A DNA stretch of 64,000 nucleotides, taken from assembly GCF_043290135.1 (NCBI RefSeq), contig NC_134701.1, positions 61,579,002 through 61,643,001 of the forward strand, in the 5' to 3' direction. The notes beneath the pieces were generated by a model. The model was not told the origin of the DNA, ran no database searches, and saw nothing but the letters and a program-made list of their open reading frames with translations. Both the position numbers and the translations under genes were made by a program. The DNA is from Rhipicephalus microplus (Eukaryota; Arthropoda; Arachnida; Ixodida; Ixodidae). Below are positions 33,420 through 42,805 of this stretch, piece after piece (within the stretch, counting starts at the first letter, position 1; the number at the start of each line of letters is the position of its first letter).

Positions 33420-33535
33420 TAAAGTGCGACTTACTTGGGTCGATGGCTAAATTGGTTAACGTGGTTGTGAAATGGGGTGTTAAATTGCGACTTACTTGGG
33501 TCGATGGCTAAATTAGTTAACGTGGTTGTAGGAGG
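33420..33535 (+). repeat. 61-bp tandem duplication inside the TIR element
   Basis: GCGACTTACTTGGGTCGATG recurs at 33425 and 33486, with GTTAACG..GTT blocks between. Confidence 0.9.
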
Positions 33536-33727
33536 GGGTGGTAAATGAGTGAACACGTACACACGTATGCGAAAGGGCGGCGCTGGTCGAAGGGACGTCG
33601 AGCATTGTGTTTGTGGATTCGTTGGAATTCATTTCACCGCGACCTTGGACGTCGACGCGCCGTACAAACCAACCGACGAGCGGCAACTGAGCGAGCGAGC
33701 GCCGACCTTGAGCATATATACAGCGCG

Positions 33728-33970
33728 ACGGCGCATGCACTGTCAGCTGTTGAATGTTCTCGAAGCGCGACGCCACATGCGCGTCCACTGGAGAATCAGG
33801 AGAATTGTAGATGTCGAACGCAGTGTGTAGAGGAGGAAGGGTGCACAGATGGTGGAGTAGTGAAGCGCGCGTGGTGTGTAGAGGAGGAAGGGATGCACAG
33901 ATGGTGGAAGAGTGGGCGACGGCGCGACGGCGCATGCGCGCGCGTCAGCTGTCGAATGTTCGAGAAGCGG
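33728..33970 (+). repeat. Duplicated blocks inside the TIR element
   Basis: TGTAGAGGAGGAAGG with GCACAGATGGTGGA occurs twice (about 33825-33855 and 33878-33908). GACGGCGCATGC...GTCAGCTGT also occurs twice (about 33728 and 33928). Confidence 0.8.
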
Positions 33971-34169
33971 TGCGGACGGCGCGGACGGCGCACTATAAGG
34001 CGCGAGTATAAGATGCTTCCGCATCTAAAACGATTCTGAATACGGGGTAAAGATAGTGCACAATTTATTTTCTCGTTACTTTGACGGTGTTTATCTTCTT
34101 GCGAATGCCGCCACGTAAATTCAACACTTTGCTCGAGCTGCTGCGCCCCGCCTTCTCCAAGGCAAGTAT

Positions 34170-34310
34170 TCCGAGGTGGCCATGGTGCTAGAGACCCACA
34201 GGAAAGCACTCGTTTGTATCTGGCGGCAGAAGGTGAGCGCAATGAAAAAAAAACTAAATGAACAAAAATTGACCATCGCTGATTGGTTCCAGCAGCTTGT
34301 CGACTGCAGT
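34170..34310 (+). pseudogene. Short coding-like remnant inside the TIR element
   Basis: One frame reads VAMVLETHRKALVCIWRQKV, then SAMKKKLNEQKLTIADWFQQL, with coding-like character. I recognise no family. It may be captured exon sequence or chance. Confidence 0.2.
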
Positions 34311-34748
34311 CGCGCGACTGAAAAATCAGTCAGGAAGCGACTAGCCAAAGCAGTCACTTTGCGACCATTTGCGACCGTTCGTGACTCTTTGAGACCAGTT
34401 GCGAATTATCGAACGACCCCTGCTAGTCGCCGGTGTGCACTAGCCTTTAGCCGAAGACATCATGCTCTTCCATAAGTGAGTGAATTTTATGAATGCGTGT
34501 GTGAAGGAATAAACGCGCAAAGGGGCGAAATGTCACATTAGATATTGACAGTTTCCACAGTCGGCAGTTTGCATGGGCAGCTCAGTATAAGAAACTTCAA
34601 AATGTGCGACAACTTAAGTTTTCGTGCTTAATTATGCAGCGTGTGTTCTCTTATGAATACAGCGTCTGTATTTGTGCGTGTGCTCATGCGTAAATGGAAA
34701 TTACTAAATCGAATCATAATCAAACCCATTTATCCTTTTCTACCACAG

Positions 34749-34838
34749 CTGCGCATGCTCGTCGAGTCCTTGAAGCCCGCTGACCTAAAATACAGTGCTT
34801 GCGGCTTTTTTGAGATCGACCTGTCTACGTCAACACAA
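34749..34838 (+). CDS. Gustatory-receptor-like gene, penultimate exon
   Basis: A 90-nt, 30-codon segment between ...CTACCACAG and the donor GTAAGT, phase 0 at both ends. It encodes LRMLVESLKPADLKYSACGF and then FEIDLSTSTQ. Family knowledge: insect and arthropod gustatory receptors (7tm_7) have this pattern just before helix 7, with a conserved ACGFFxIDLS-like block. Product would be a plasma-membrane ligand-gated chemoreceptor. Confidence 0.85.
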
Positions 34839-36089
34839 GTAAGTCACACTGCAATATCTACTTTCAAGACATTTCATTCACAAACGCTTGCTCTTCAGGG
34901 GGTTGGGGTGGGCCTTTCTACTTCGTACTAGCAAACAATTTCTTTTATTCTAATTTGCACATGGGTGAAACACATAAAATATTTGGGTCTATAAATGCAA
35001 TAAATATACATGTGGGTCTAAGCACACCATGCGTTGGCAATTAACACGCGTGATTTCATAAGCTAAAATACGCAACACCAATGTCCTACAAAATTATACT
35101 TGCTATGAAACAGTAAATGTTGTTTAGCACTTGAACATTCTTTCCACTTGTAACATTGTAGGTACAAATACATCTATTGTTGATTTTCCCCTTTCCAAGA
35201 AACTGCACGCTGATTCTATAATAAAAAAAACACACATCTGACTTTTTATAATAATGCTCCTATATTCTCTAGGTATTCACACTCTGAGATAAAATTACTA
35301 GAGCTATTTCATTTCGTCACGTGGTCGTTACGTTGACAAAGACAGAAGTCGTTGTATCGAAGATTAAACTCCTGAATTTTTTCCAACTTGTGTCCGGGAA
35401 AGTGAAAGTTTAATTAAAGCAATGCACGCTGTACGCTGATACTGGGAAATGGGGCATCTGCCGTGCCGTGTAAAATAATTGGCCCGAATCTGTATGTTAC
35501 ACTGTAAATGTCGTCCAAAAACGATTGTCTTGCGCGTGGACAGAGTTAACAAAACGTTCATTTGATGTTCTGCTCAAGAAAATCGGTGAATGGTATTCTG
35601 AAGGCGCTGCGTTAGAGTGCCTCGAGCGTGTAGCGGAGGCAAACAAGCGCATCTAGGCACATTAGACACAAGCGCCATCTGGCAGTTATCTTCGAAAACG
35701 AAGGCGCGCGCGACCACAGAGAAAGATGCGTGCCAGTCTTGGAGGTGATAAGGTGTAGAATGCAAAGCGACGGGCAGGTGCCACCACCGTGCCGTCGTAG
35801 CAAAGCGTTGGAAACACCTTGAGCATCGCGTTGCACTGTCAGCGCAGCGCGTTAAACGCTACAGTCCTTAGAGTTACTTGTGTGTGCCTCTTCTAGTATG
35901 AAGGTAGACATAAAAAACATAGACATGTTGTTATGCCGCCTCAGATATGCGCAATATTTGCTTTTTTAATTGACAATCGCACAACTATGAACGCTAAACC
36001 TTGAGCCATAATGGTGGCCACTGCAGATGGGGTTGGCCGTTTGGTGCCGTTCGATGTATCGTTAGGGCGGACAAACAGACAAATGTACA

Positions 36090-36120
36090 CACAGACAGAC
36101 GGACAGACAGACAGACCAAA
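36090..36120. repeat. (ACAG)n/(GACG)n simple repeat
   Basis: ACACAGACAGACGGACAGAC and on; about 30 nt. Confidence 0.9.
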
Positions 36121-36526
36121 ACTTTTCCGTCGAAGGTCCCCAAGAAAGACTATAGTCTTTAAAAACGTCCAAGTGGTGACGCACATCCAAACGCGTAGAC
36201 AGACATTTTTTTCCAAGCGGGGGGGGGGCACCTTCTTGATTTTGTGGAGGGCACGCCCATGAAATGCTAACTTTTTGCTCTCTATGCTATAGCGAAAAAA
36301 AAAACGGAGGGCATGTGCCTGATGTACCAGACCCTTCGCCCGTCAGCTATAATGCAGGTGCAGTCGAATATTGCAGCGTTATCTCCAGTGGCCACGCAAG
36401 TATCAGAAGAAACTGTAATGTTCACGTGGGTAGCGTAATTGCCTCGGAAGGTCCTAAGGCTTATCTCCATGGCTCTTTTAATTCAGTCACTTAGTCACTT
36501 AATTCAGTGCGCTTTGCGCAAGAGAG

Positions 36527-37452
36527 AAATAGAGAGAGAGATCCCTTTATTGAAAAGTAGATAAGTTAGCCAGCGTGTGCATATCGCTGACTTGCTACTC
36601 TGCGTCGGCAAGGGGATTGGGGACTGAAAGACAAGAAGAGAGAGAGAGAAAATGTAAAAAAATAAACGGAAAGAAAAAAGTAATATACGGACGTTTTTTT
36701 TTTTTTGGTCTCTTGAGCGGGGACGTTTGCTGACAGAATAACGTATTACAATTTTTCAAGGCGCCACTACAGTTTGTCTAGCGGATCGATATTGTCTAAA
36801 TACTTGAATACAAGTTTCATTGCATATCTCTGTTGCGGGAAGCTGGGGAAAGGGCACAGGACACAATAAACTTATAAAGTTCTTTGGGTTAACAGATGCA
36901 TGCAGTGTTCTTAGAGCGCAAGCTCATCGGCATACGCTCGGCACTCAAACAAGATATGTTTTACAGTGTCTATGAAGCCACAGCTATTGCAGTATGGACT
37001 GTCTGTTTGACGGAAGCGATACCGTAAATTGTTTCCATTAAGCACTGTTCAGCCGGAAACAGTGGTAGAGTGTTTCCCGGTGTCATGGGATTCGGGATGG
37101 AAGTCTAGTTCCTAGATGAGGTCGATAGAGTGAAGGAAAGTATAATGATCCATCGGGGGGTTCTAGAGCCTCTTTTTTTCTTCACAATAAAGCTTTTTAG
37201 CCAGCTGGCAAGCATCTGATCTAGTGAAATAGGTTCACCTGTAGTTCTGCTTTCGAAGTCTGTTGCGGGCCACTTCATCTGCTTTTTCATTGGCCAGTAT
37301 ACGGCAATGATCTGGCATACATTGAAATGTGATGACGTAACCTGCGGTGATAACCAAGTGGTGTACGTACGCTATATAGGATGAAATTGGGTGATAATTT
37401 GTTTCCTTAAGAGGCTGAACAGTATTTATAGTGCTTCCTTGGAGTCGGTGAA
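36527..37452 (-). pseudogene. I/Jockey-type element 3' end (RNase H and tail)
   Basis: On the minus strand: VITFQCMPDHCRILANEKAD (RNase H, with Gly to Asp and Arg changes in the usual PGHCGIxGNE), then in other frames SPYCNSCGFIDTVKHILFEC, the C-terminal zinc-like motif of this group, and a 3' UTR ending AATAAAGGGATCTCTCTCTC. Stops and frameshifts are present. The element continues past the SINE to about 37900. Confidence 0.85.
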
Positions 37453-37469
37453 GATCACCCATCTGTTCG

Positions 37470-37740
37470 CCCCGCCACGGTGGTCTAGTCGCTAAGGTAC
37501 TCGGCTGCTGACCCGCAGGTCGCGGGATCAAATCCCAGCTGTCGCGGCTGCAATTTCGATAGAGGCGGAAATGTTGTAGGCCTGCAAGAAGGGAATAAAG
37601 TTGTTCACTCACTCACTGTGTACTCAGATTTGGGTGCACGTTAAAGAACCCCAGGTGGTCGAAATTTCCGGAGCCCTCCAATACGGCGTCTCTCATAATC
37701 ATATGGTGGTTTTGGGACGTGAAACCCCACAAATCAATCA
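37470..37740 (+). mobile_element. tRNA-derived SINE (family 1), copy 4, with an extra insert
   Basis: CCCCGCCACGGTGGTCTAGT head, B box GGGATCAAATCCC, family body and CAATCAA tail. Target duplications GATCACCCATCTGTTCG (37453-37469) and GATCACCCATCGGTTCG (37742-37758). About 35 extra nt near 37583-37617 (GGGAATAAAGTTGTTCACTC then ACTCACT) interrupt the body and look like the tail of another retroelement. Confidence 0.95.
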
Positions 37741-37758
37741 AGATCACCCATCGGTTCG

Positions 37759-37900
37759 GCGTTTGACGCAGAGCAGCACTTACACTTGCATGGGTTAACA
37801 GAAAACATGAGAAAGGAGTGAGGCAGTGCGTCTATTGGGTGCTTAGAAAATTTTTGTAAAGTGTAATGCTGTACGGCAGGAAAAGAAGTACTTGTGCAGG
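37759..37900 (-). pseudogene. I/Jockey-type fragment, part upstream of the SINE
   Basis: Minus strand reads ALRQTPNRWVI up to the target duplication, the strand before the RNase H DSK motif. Joins the fragment at 36527-37452. Confidence 0.7.
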
Positions 37901-38218
37901 TCGCATGGTCATAGATCATACCACAGCGCAGCTCTCCCATATCCGCTCATATTTCAGCGCGCTAGCTGCTGGATCTTCTTATATGCGTTGTGTATTGATC
38001 GGTAGTGCCTGTTTTTGGTACATGGTACAGCTTGTGCCTTCTTTTTGCGTTTTTTTTTATACGAACATTTTTTAAGTACCTTGTAAAATATTTCAGACAT
38101 GAATAATAACCAAACTTATCCAAACACGAGCAACCATAGCAAAATATTTCAAGCTATTTGTCAATTATTACAAAAATGTGCGAGTGTATAACATGCACTT
38201 TTTGTCTTTTCTTTACAG

Positions 38219-38311
38219 ATTCTCGGTGCTGTCATAACATACACCGTCCTCTTAGTTCAAACAAATCAGAACTACGTTGTTGAGCGCTGCACCAACACAA
38301 CAGTCATATAA
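38219..38311 (+). CDS. Gustatory-receptor-like gene, terminal exon (TM7)
   Basis: A 93-nt exon after ...CTTTACAG, in phase 0, encoding ILGAVITYTVLLVQTNQNYV and a short tail that ends at TAA (38309-38311). TYTVLLVQ matches the TYhhhhhQ signature in helix 7 that defines gustatory receptors. The residue after Gln is Thr rather than the usual Phe of insects. The C-terminal tail is about 16 residues. The N-terminal six helices are not found in this window, so upstream exons lie further left or outside. No AATAAA was seen soon after the stop. Confidence 0.85.
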   Translation: MLGAVITYTVLLVQTNQNYVVERCTNTTVI

Positions 38312-38704
38312 CACACTGGGATCCCGGTGTAATTACCATTAGGTAACCTCAGTCACTAGAGACCAGATATTCAAACATTAGAAAGTGCCTTTTAAGGGCC
38401 AGAAATAAGAAGCCCAAACAAGGTTTCAGGCATGAAAAACAAGCAGGCAAACCACGTTTTTTTTTCAACGCCACAATAATGGGCCAATTGAAATTTAACA
38501 TAAGCGCGAATAATTTCAAGCAAACTACACACGATACTACGGAGTAAACCGCACAAAAAAGGATGAAATAAGTCGACCACACAACTCAAGTGCTGAGGAA
38601 CAACTGTGTGTAAGTTTATTACACCGGAAATTATATAGCTCAAAAAGAAACAAAACTGAAACCATCACTTGCACATGCCGATGTAATGCCAGAAGAAATC
38701 TGCT

Positions 38705-39090
38705 ACGAGTTGATATGTTCAAAGTTAACAGCTAAAAAAAAACGCAATCTCTTTTTACATAAGGCTGAATGAAGGCTGACACGCACGTTCCCTTTCTTGT
38801 TGATAGGAAAGGCTTCGTTGATTTCGTGCTCAGTCCTGTGACGATATCGTGAGAGCGCCTCACAATTATGGTAGATCGGGGCGCAGCCGCACGAGTGATG
38901 CTCGTTCAGGTCTTGAGAAGGTACGCGTGCTTTCATAGGCGGTCGTTCAAACAGTGACTGGTCTATCCAAAATAGATGTGGTCACTTGAGAACGAAATGT
39001 CTTAAATGATAGTGTTAACGCACTCGACGTATTGCTTCCTGTGCTTCTTAATGCGCGCATTCTCCTTGGGGTTTTCAGCGTTCTTTTTTT
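38705..39090 (-). pseudogene. Penelope-like element, GIY-YIG C-terminal fragment 1
   Basis: Minus strand encodes HHSCGCAPIYHNCEALSRYR, then EINEAFPINKKGNVRVSLHS and a tail with FLAVNFEHI, typical of the Cys-containing end of Penelope GIY-YIG endonucleases (H-x-C-x-C, R-R, EA-I, S-P-S-L). Upstream, DRPVTV-equivalent bases match the copy at 40690 in another frame. Frameshifted and truncated. Confidence 0.8.
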
Positions 39091-39308
39091 TGTTTGCAAA
39101 TACGGGTGAGCTAGCGAGAAGCCGAAAAAACAACCCCTGCTTTGCGAACAATCTTGAGCACACGGCTCACACAGTGGAAATAAGCGATGACGGAAGTTTT
39201 ACAGCGAAAGCTGTTGTGAGATCAGAACTTGGGTCATGCGCAGTTGTCCGCCGCCACCACCGCCGCCGGTGTCCGTAACCACATCGCGCGAAAATAGAAA
39301 AAAAACTA

Positions 39309-39387
39309 GCACCAAAGACACAGTGGGGGAGGAACCCGTGTCCACTGGGTGCCATTTCAGCGTTCTACCACTGAGCTACGCTGGTGC
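39309..39387 (-). ncRNA. tRNA-like SINE head (family 3)
   Basis: Minus strand begins GCACCAG and ends TTTGGTGC, which can pair; internal TAGCTCAGTGGTAGAACGC is a good A box and GGGTTCC.CCCC a weak B box. The variable region is too long and the T loop irregular, so a functional tRNA is unlikely. Confidence 0.5.
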
Positions 39388-39399
39388 TTGTGACTTGTG

Positions 39400-39863
39400 G
39401 GCAAACTTGCCTTTGGCAGGCTTGATACCAGGAAAGCAATCGCGTTAATACACTTTAAAGCATTTCAAATCAGCGAAAGAACATCCAGTCATCGCACAAT
39501 GCGAATAGCATAACGAGTGGGTCATCGACCCATTACAAAAGCTTGTTCTTGTTCCCCTATTAGCTTCGGTGCATAGCCACTTCAGCCATAATTCCCCATC
39601 GTCGCCAGCCACTGCATGAGCAATAGGCCCAAAATTCCTTGAAAGTCTTAAACGGATAAAACGCTTCTCAGAAGGATGACGAACAATAGCATAGCGAATA
39701 CCAGCCTACTACCCAAAAGTTTATTAATAATACCCCAGTAGGTATTAAGCAAGTATGCTTGCAGTAGTTACCCCATGAGTGTTTTGAAAAGGCTTTGAAA
39801 GGCTGCTCTTCTAGCTTTCGCGATGACTGTGCTACGCCTTCCGCGCAGGCCTGGCGTTTTTGG
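39400..39863. repeat. Dispersed repeat B, copy 2
   Basis: Second copy of the repeat at 21990-22415, same orientation. Confidence 0.75.
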
Positions 39864-40204
39864 TCTTTCGTGTGCTAGGCGGGTCTTAATGCTTGTTTCC
39901 AAGGCACTGAGTAGTTAAATCGCATAGGTAGCGCATTTCAGTCGCTCACTCTGGGCACTAAAAGTTTTTTGCCCTTGATGAGGTTTGGCCTTGTCAGGGC
40001 ACTCCTGACAACACCTAAGGCAACTCCGTGCTATACAAGTTTGTTATGCGCCGAACTGAACATGACAAGGCCCAGCTGAGACCTTGGCGCCTACTTCCAT
40101 AGAGTGTGAAAACCACCGATATACCGCACAAGGTTCAAAAACCTTGTGAATGACCCCAAAAAGACAAGAAGAAGACAAGCGCTATTCAGATCTTGCGCTA
40201 TAAC
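39864..40204. other. No gene recognised
   Basis: Contains an inverted repeat GGCCTTGTCAGGGCACTCCT and nearby complements. Otherwise nothing identifiable. Confidence 0.4.
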
Positions 40205-40560
40205 AATCCTCATGTCATACCAACCAGCCCAAACCGCCCTGCGTCTATATATGGAGCTCCTTGATCAAAGTAAAATGCGTTGAGAATGACCTCGAACACA
40301 CCAATTATTGCTTCTGATTCTTCGTCGGTTGAACTGTGAAGCCTGAATCGCGCCAGAAAATTTTCAACTAACCTGAAGACTATGAGGGCTATGACCTGAA
40401 GGGGCGTCCCACAGCTGCCTATCAAGGCGAGCCAGAAAAAAGTCGCTCAAAACGAGGGCAATGCCTGTACATATTCCCTCATTTTGCATGTAAAGACCAC
40501 CTTCATGTTCGACGAACGTAGAACGCATAGGTAGAACAGCAGCAACTTCATGGAGGCTGT
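40205..40560 (-). pseudogene. Penelope-like reverse transcriptase fragment
   Basis: Minus strand encodes RSTFVEHEGGLYMQNEGICT, then GIALVLSDFFLARLDRQL and, in another frame, FRLVENFLARFRLHS where the catalytic block is usually YVDDFL: here VENF, so the Asp pair is lost. At least two frameshifts. Confidence 0.8.
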
Positions 40561-40599
40561 CATGGTATATAAACAAGTGAACGCTGACCACCTCAAAGA

Positions 40600-41060
40600 G
40601 CATTCGTGCATTAGGAAGCGCAGGACGCAGTACATCGAGTGCGTTAACAATGCCGTTTAACACATTCCGTTGTCACGTGGCCGCACCTATACTGGACAGA
40701 CCAGTCACTGTTTGAACAACCACCTGAAAGAGCATGCGTTCAATCGCGTAACCTGAACGAGCAGAACTTTGCCAGCCCATTGTTCTTCGTGCGGCTGCGC
40801 CCCACTCTTTCCTAAATGTGAGGTGCTCTCACGATATCGTCACAGGATCAAGCGGAAAATCTACGAAGCCTTCCATATCAAGAAGACAGGTAACATGTGC
40901 GTCAGTGAACCTTCACTCGCCATCCTAGAGAAACGGATTACGTTCTTTAAATGTTAAACATCTGTTCCTATCAGATTTCTTCAGCATCTAATCTTTATGT
41001 TTACGATGGTTTTAGCCATGCTTTTTTTTCAGCTGTATATTTCCCAGAGTAATAAACTTG
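40600..41060 (+). pseudogene. Penelope-like GIY-YIG fragment 2, opposite orientation
   Basis: Plus strand encodes GRTYTGQTSHCLNNHLKEHA (GIY-YIG core YxGQT), one stop, then PAHCSSCGCAPLFPKCEVLS, RYRHRIKRKIYEAFHIKKTG and NMCVSEPSLAILEKRITF, ending at TAA 40957. It lies head to head with the RT fragment at 40205-40560. AATAAA near 41050. Confidence 0.88.
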
Positions 41061-41513
41061 CACGTGGTCGTTCGTCAGGGCTTGCGTTGCGTGGTCGATT
41101 TCGTCCCGTTACTGCGCTGTTTTCAACTTAGTATCCTGTACGAAATGGCCCTTCAAGATGCCCTTCTCCAGACTTGCATCTCATCAGGACAGCAAAAACA
41201 GTTATTCTTTATGATGTCACAAAGACACCAGTAGTTGAAAAAAGACCTGGACACATGTGCTTCTCCTTCAACAGTAAAACGCGAGATCATAATCCCACCC
41301 TGTTCGCATCGCCGTCTAAATCGCTTGTCAGTGAACCCCTTTTCGGTGGACACCCAATCAGTGCCGCAAGCTAATAAACGTGTGTGTGCCTCTGAATCGG
41401 TCTTTTTGAACTATCCTGGAATGCTTACTGCAAGGACAGCTGCGGAGTGCCTGCTACAACATAACGCTTACTTTGGCGTGTTGGCGAGGAGCACATACGC
41501 GACGCTGTGGCAT
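41061..41513. other. No gene recognised
   Basis: Nothing identifiable. Confidence 0.4.
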
Positions 41514-41833
41514 TGCTTGCTTGCTTGCTTGCTCCTTTCTTTTGTGGCTCTCACCCACTAAGGGGGATTGGCCAAGAAGCCGGTGGTTAATGCAAGTCAA
41601 TACCTTTAGATTTTCGAGACTAGGGGAATATGATTACTGTGTTTTGACTGTGAAATTAATTTGGCGCAATGTAAAAAAAGAAAGAAAAGGGGGGGGAGAG
41701 ACATAATAGAATTTGTTGAATATCTGAGGTGGAATCGTTATATGAAATTCTCCTGAGAGTTCAATCATTGCAGTGTATCAGCTAAATAATAAGTGGTAGT
41801 GTGGCTAGTAAAATTCGAGAGCTGATCGCTGAC

Positions 41834-42805
41834 TCAGCAAGGTAATCTTCTTGTGTTATATGTGAATTCGCAGAGAGCCCCGTAGATGTTCCTGTCGCTG
41901 TGTCCCAACGAAGTGGCCCCAAAAGACAAAATAGTGGGAGTATTAAGTGATATTCCTAGTTTTTTGAATAAAATTTCAAAGCAGTTTTTTCTTTGATTTT
42001 TGAATCGGTGACGTGTGATAAGAAAATGGTCGATATGTTCAGATTTGTTACAGCTTGAGCACAGAGGGGATGGCACCAGACCAGACCTGTTTAAGTAGAA
42101 CTTAAGAGGTGGTACACGGCAACGTATTCTTGTTATCAAGACTTCCAATTTACGCGTGGGACACCATTTATTATTCCATGTGAAGTGCAGGTGCGAGAAA
42201 TCTGGATTCGGTATCATGATTTTTGATGAGTCTTCAAGAAGGGAAAGTTTTCTAAACCTCGCTGCTGTTACATAAGCTGTAGGAGGCATGATTGGCACAA
42301 TCGGAAGATCAAGAGATGTTCGCGCAAATGTGTCAGCCATCTCGTTTATAAATATACTACGATGGCCTGGCACCCATATCATTCGCACTAGACGAATGTT
42401 TGCTGGAATTGATGATTTAAAAGTTTCTAGTATTGCTGATGTCGACGACGATGATAAAAATGAACACACAGAATACGAGTCAGACACTATCACAGCTGTC
42501 GAATGAGTCGGAGGCAGTTTACGAATAGCTAGTATACCGGCAATTAATTCCGCTTCAAATATTGGTGCATAATCTGGGAGGCGTAATGAAAATGACCAGA
42601 ATAATGAGAGAGAAAAAATACCCACACCTGCCTTCTCGCCACTCATAGATGCATCCGTTGCAATTACTATATTAGTACATAATTGAGGCAGGTGTTGTTC
42701 TAATAAACCAATCAAATATTTAGAGGACAAGTGTTTAGCGTTCATGGGGAAGATATCGTCAAATTTTATTTGCACTTGGCCGATTGGTTTGACAGATGAT
42801 GTTAT
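41834..42805 (-). pseudogene. I element RNase H domain and C-terminus
   Basis: Intact stretch with IATDASMSGEKAGVGIFS, FEAELIAGILAI, VSDSYSVCSF and WVPGHRSIFINEMADTFAR: the D-E-D-D residues of RNase HI are all present. A zinc-like C-terminus CSSCNKSEHIDHFLITRHRF follows. It is separated from the RT part only by one TAG at 42806-42808 in the same frame. Confidence 0.9.

Larger units (their letters stand above)
32710..34449. mobile_element. 1.74-kb non-autonomous DNA transposon with TIRs
   Basis: The left end TAAGGCTGGTGCACACCAGC and the right end, read on the minus strand as TAAAGGCTAGTGCACACCGG, are terminal inverted repeats that stay recognisable for about 35 nt (GACTAGCAG...). Both ends then carry many GCGAC/GTCGC motifs. 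No transposase was found. The target duplication is not clear (TA or a 3-bp TWA). The end type is compatible with a PIF/Harbinger-like family, but this is a guess. Confidence 0.75.
20866..34748 (+). other. Putative 13.9-kb intron of the receptor gene
   Basis: GT at 20866 and AG at 34747-34748, with a pyrimidine-rich TTTATCCTTTTCTACCACAG before the acceptor. It holds repeat copies, an RTE element nested in an I/Jockey element, CR1- and RTE-like tails, a SINE and a TIR element. Confidence 0.5.
34839..38218 (+). other. 3.4-kb phase-0 intron of the receptor gene
   Basis: Bounded by GTAAGT and TTTTCTTTACAG. It contains (ACAG)n, a 5'-truncated I/Jockey element on the minus strand and a SINE inserted in that element. 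A region near 35600-35940 looks like a dispersed repeat but has no second copy here to prove it. Confidence 0.8.

Noticed and set aside
33545..34242. Frames of 90-164 codons in the TIR element
   Set aside because: They arise from GC-rich duplicated blocks that stay open in several frames on both strands.
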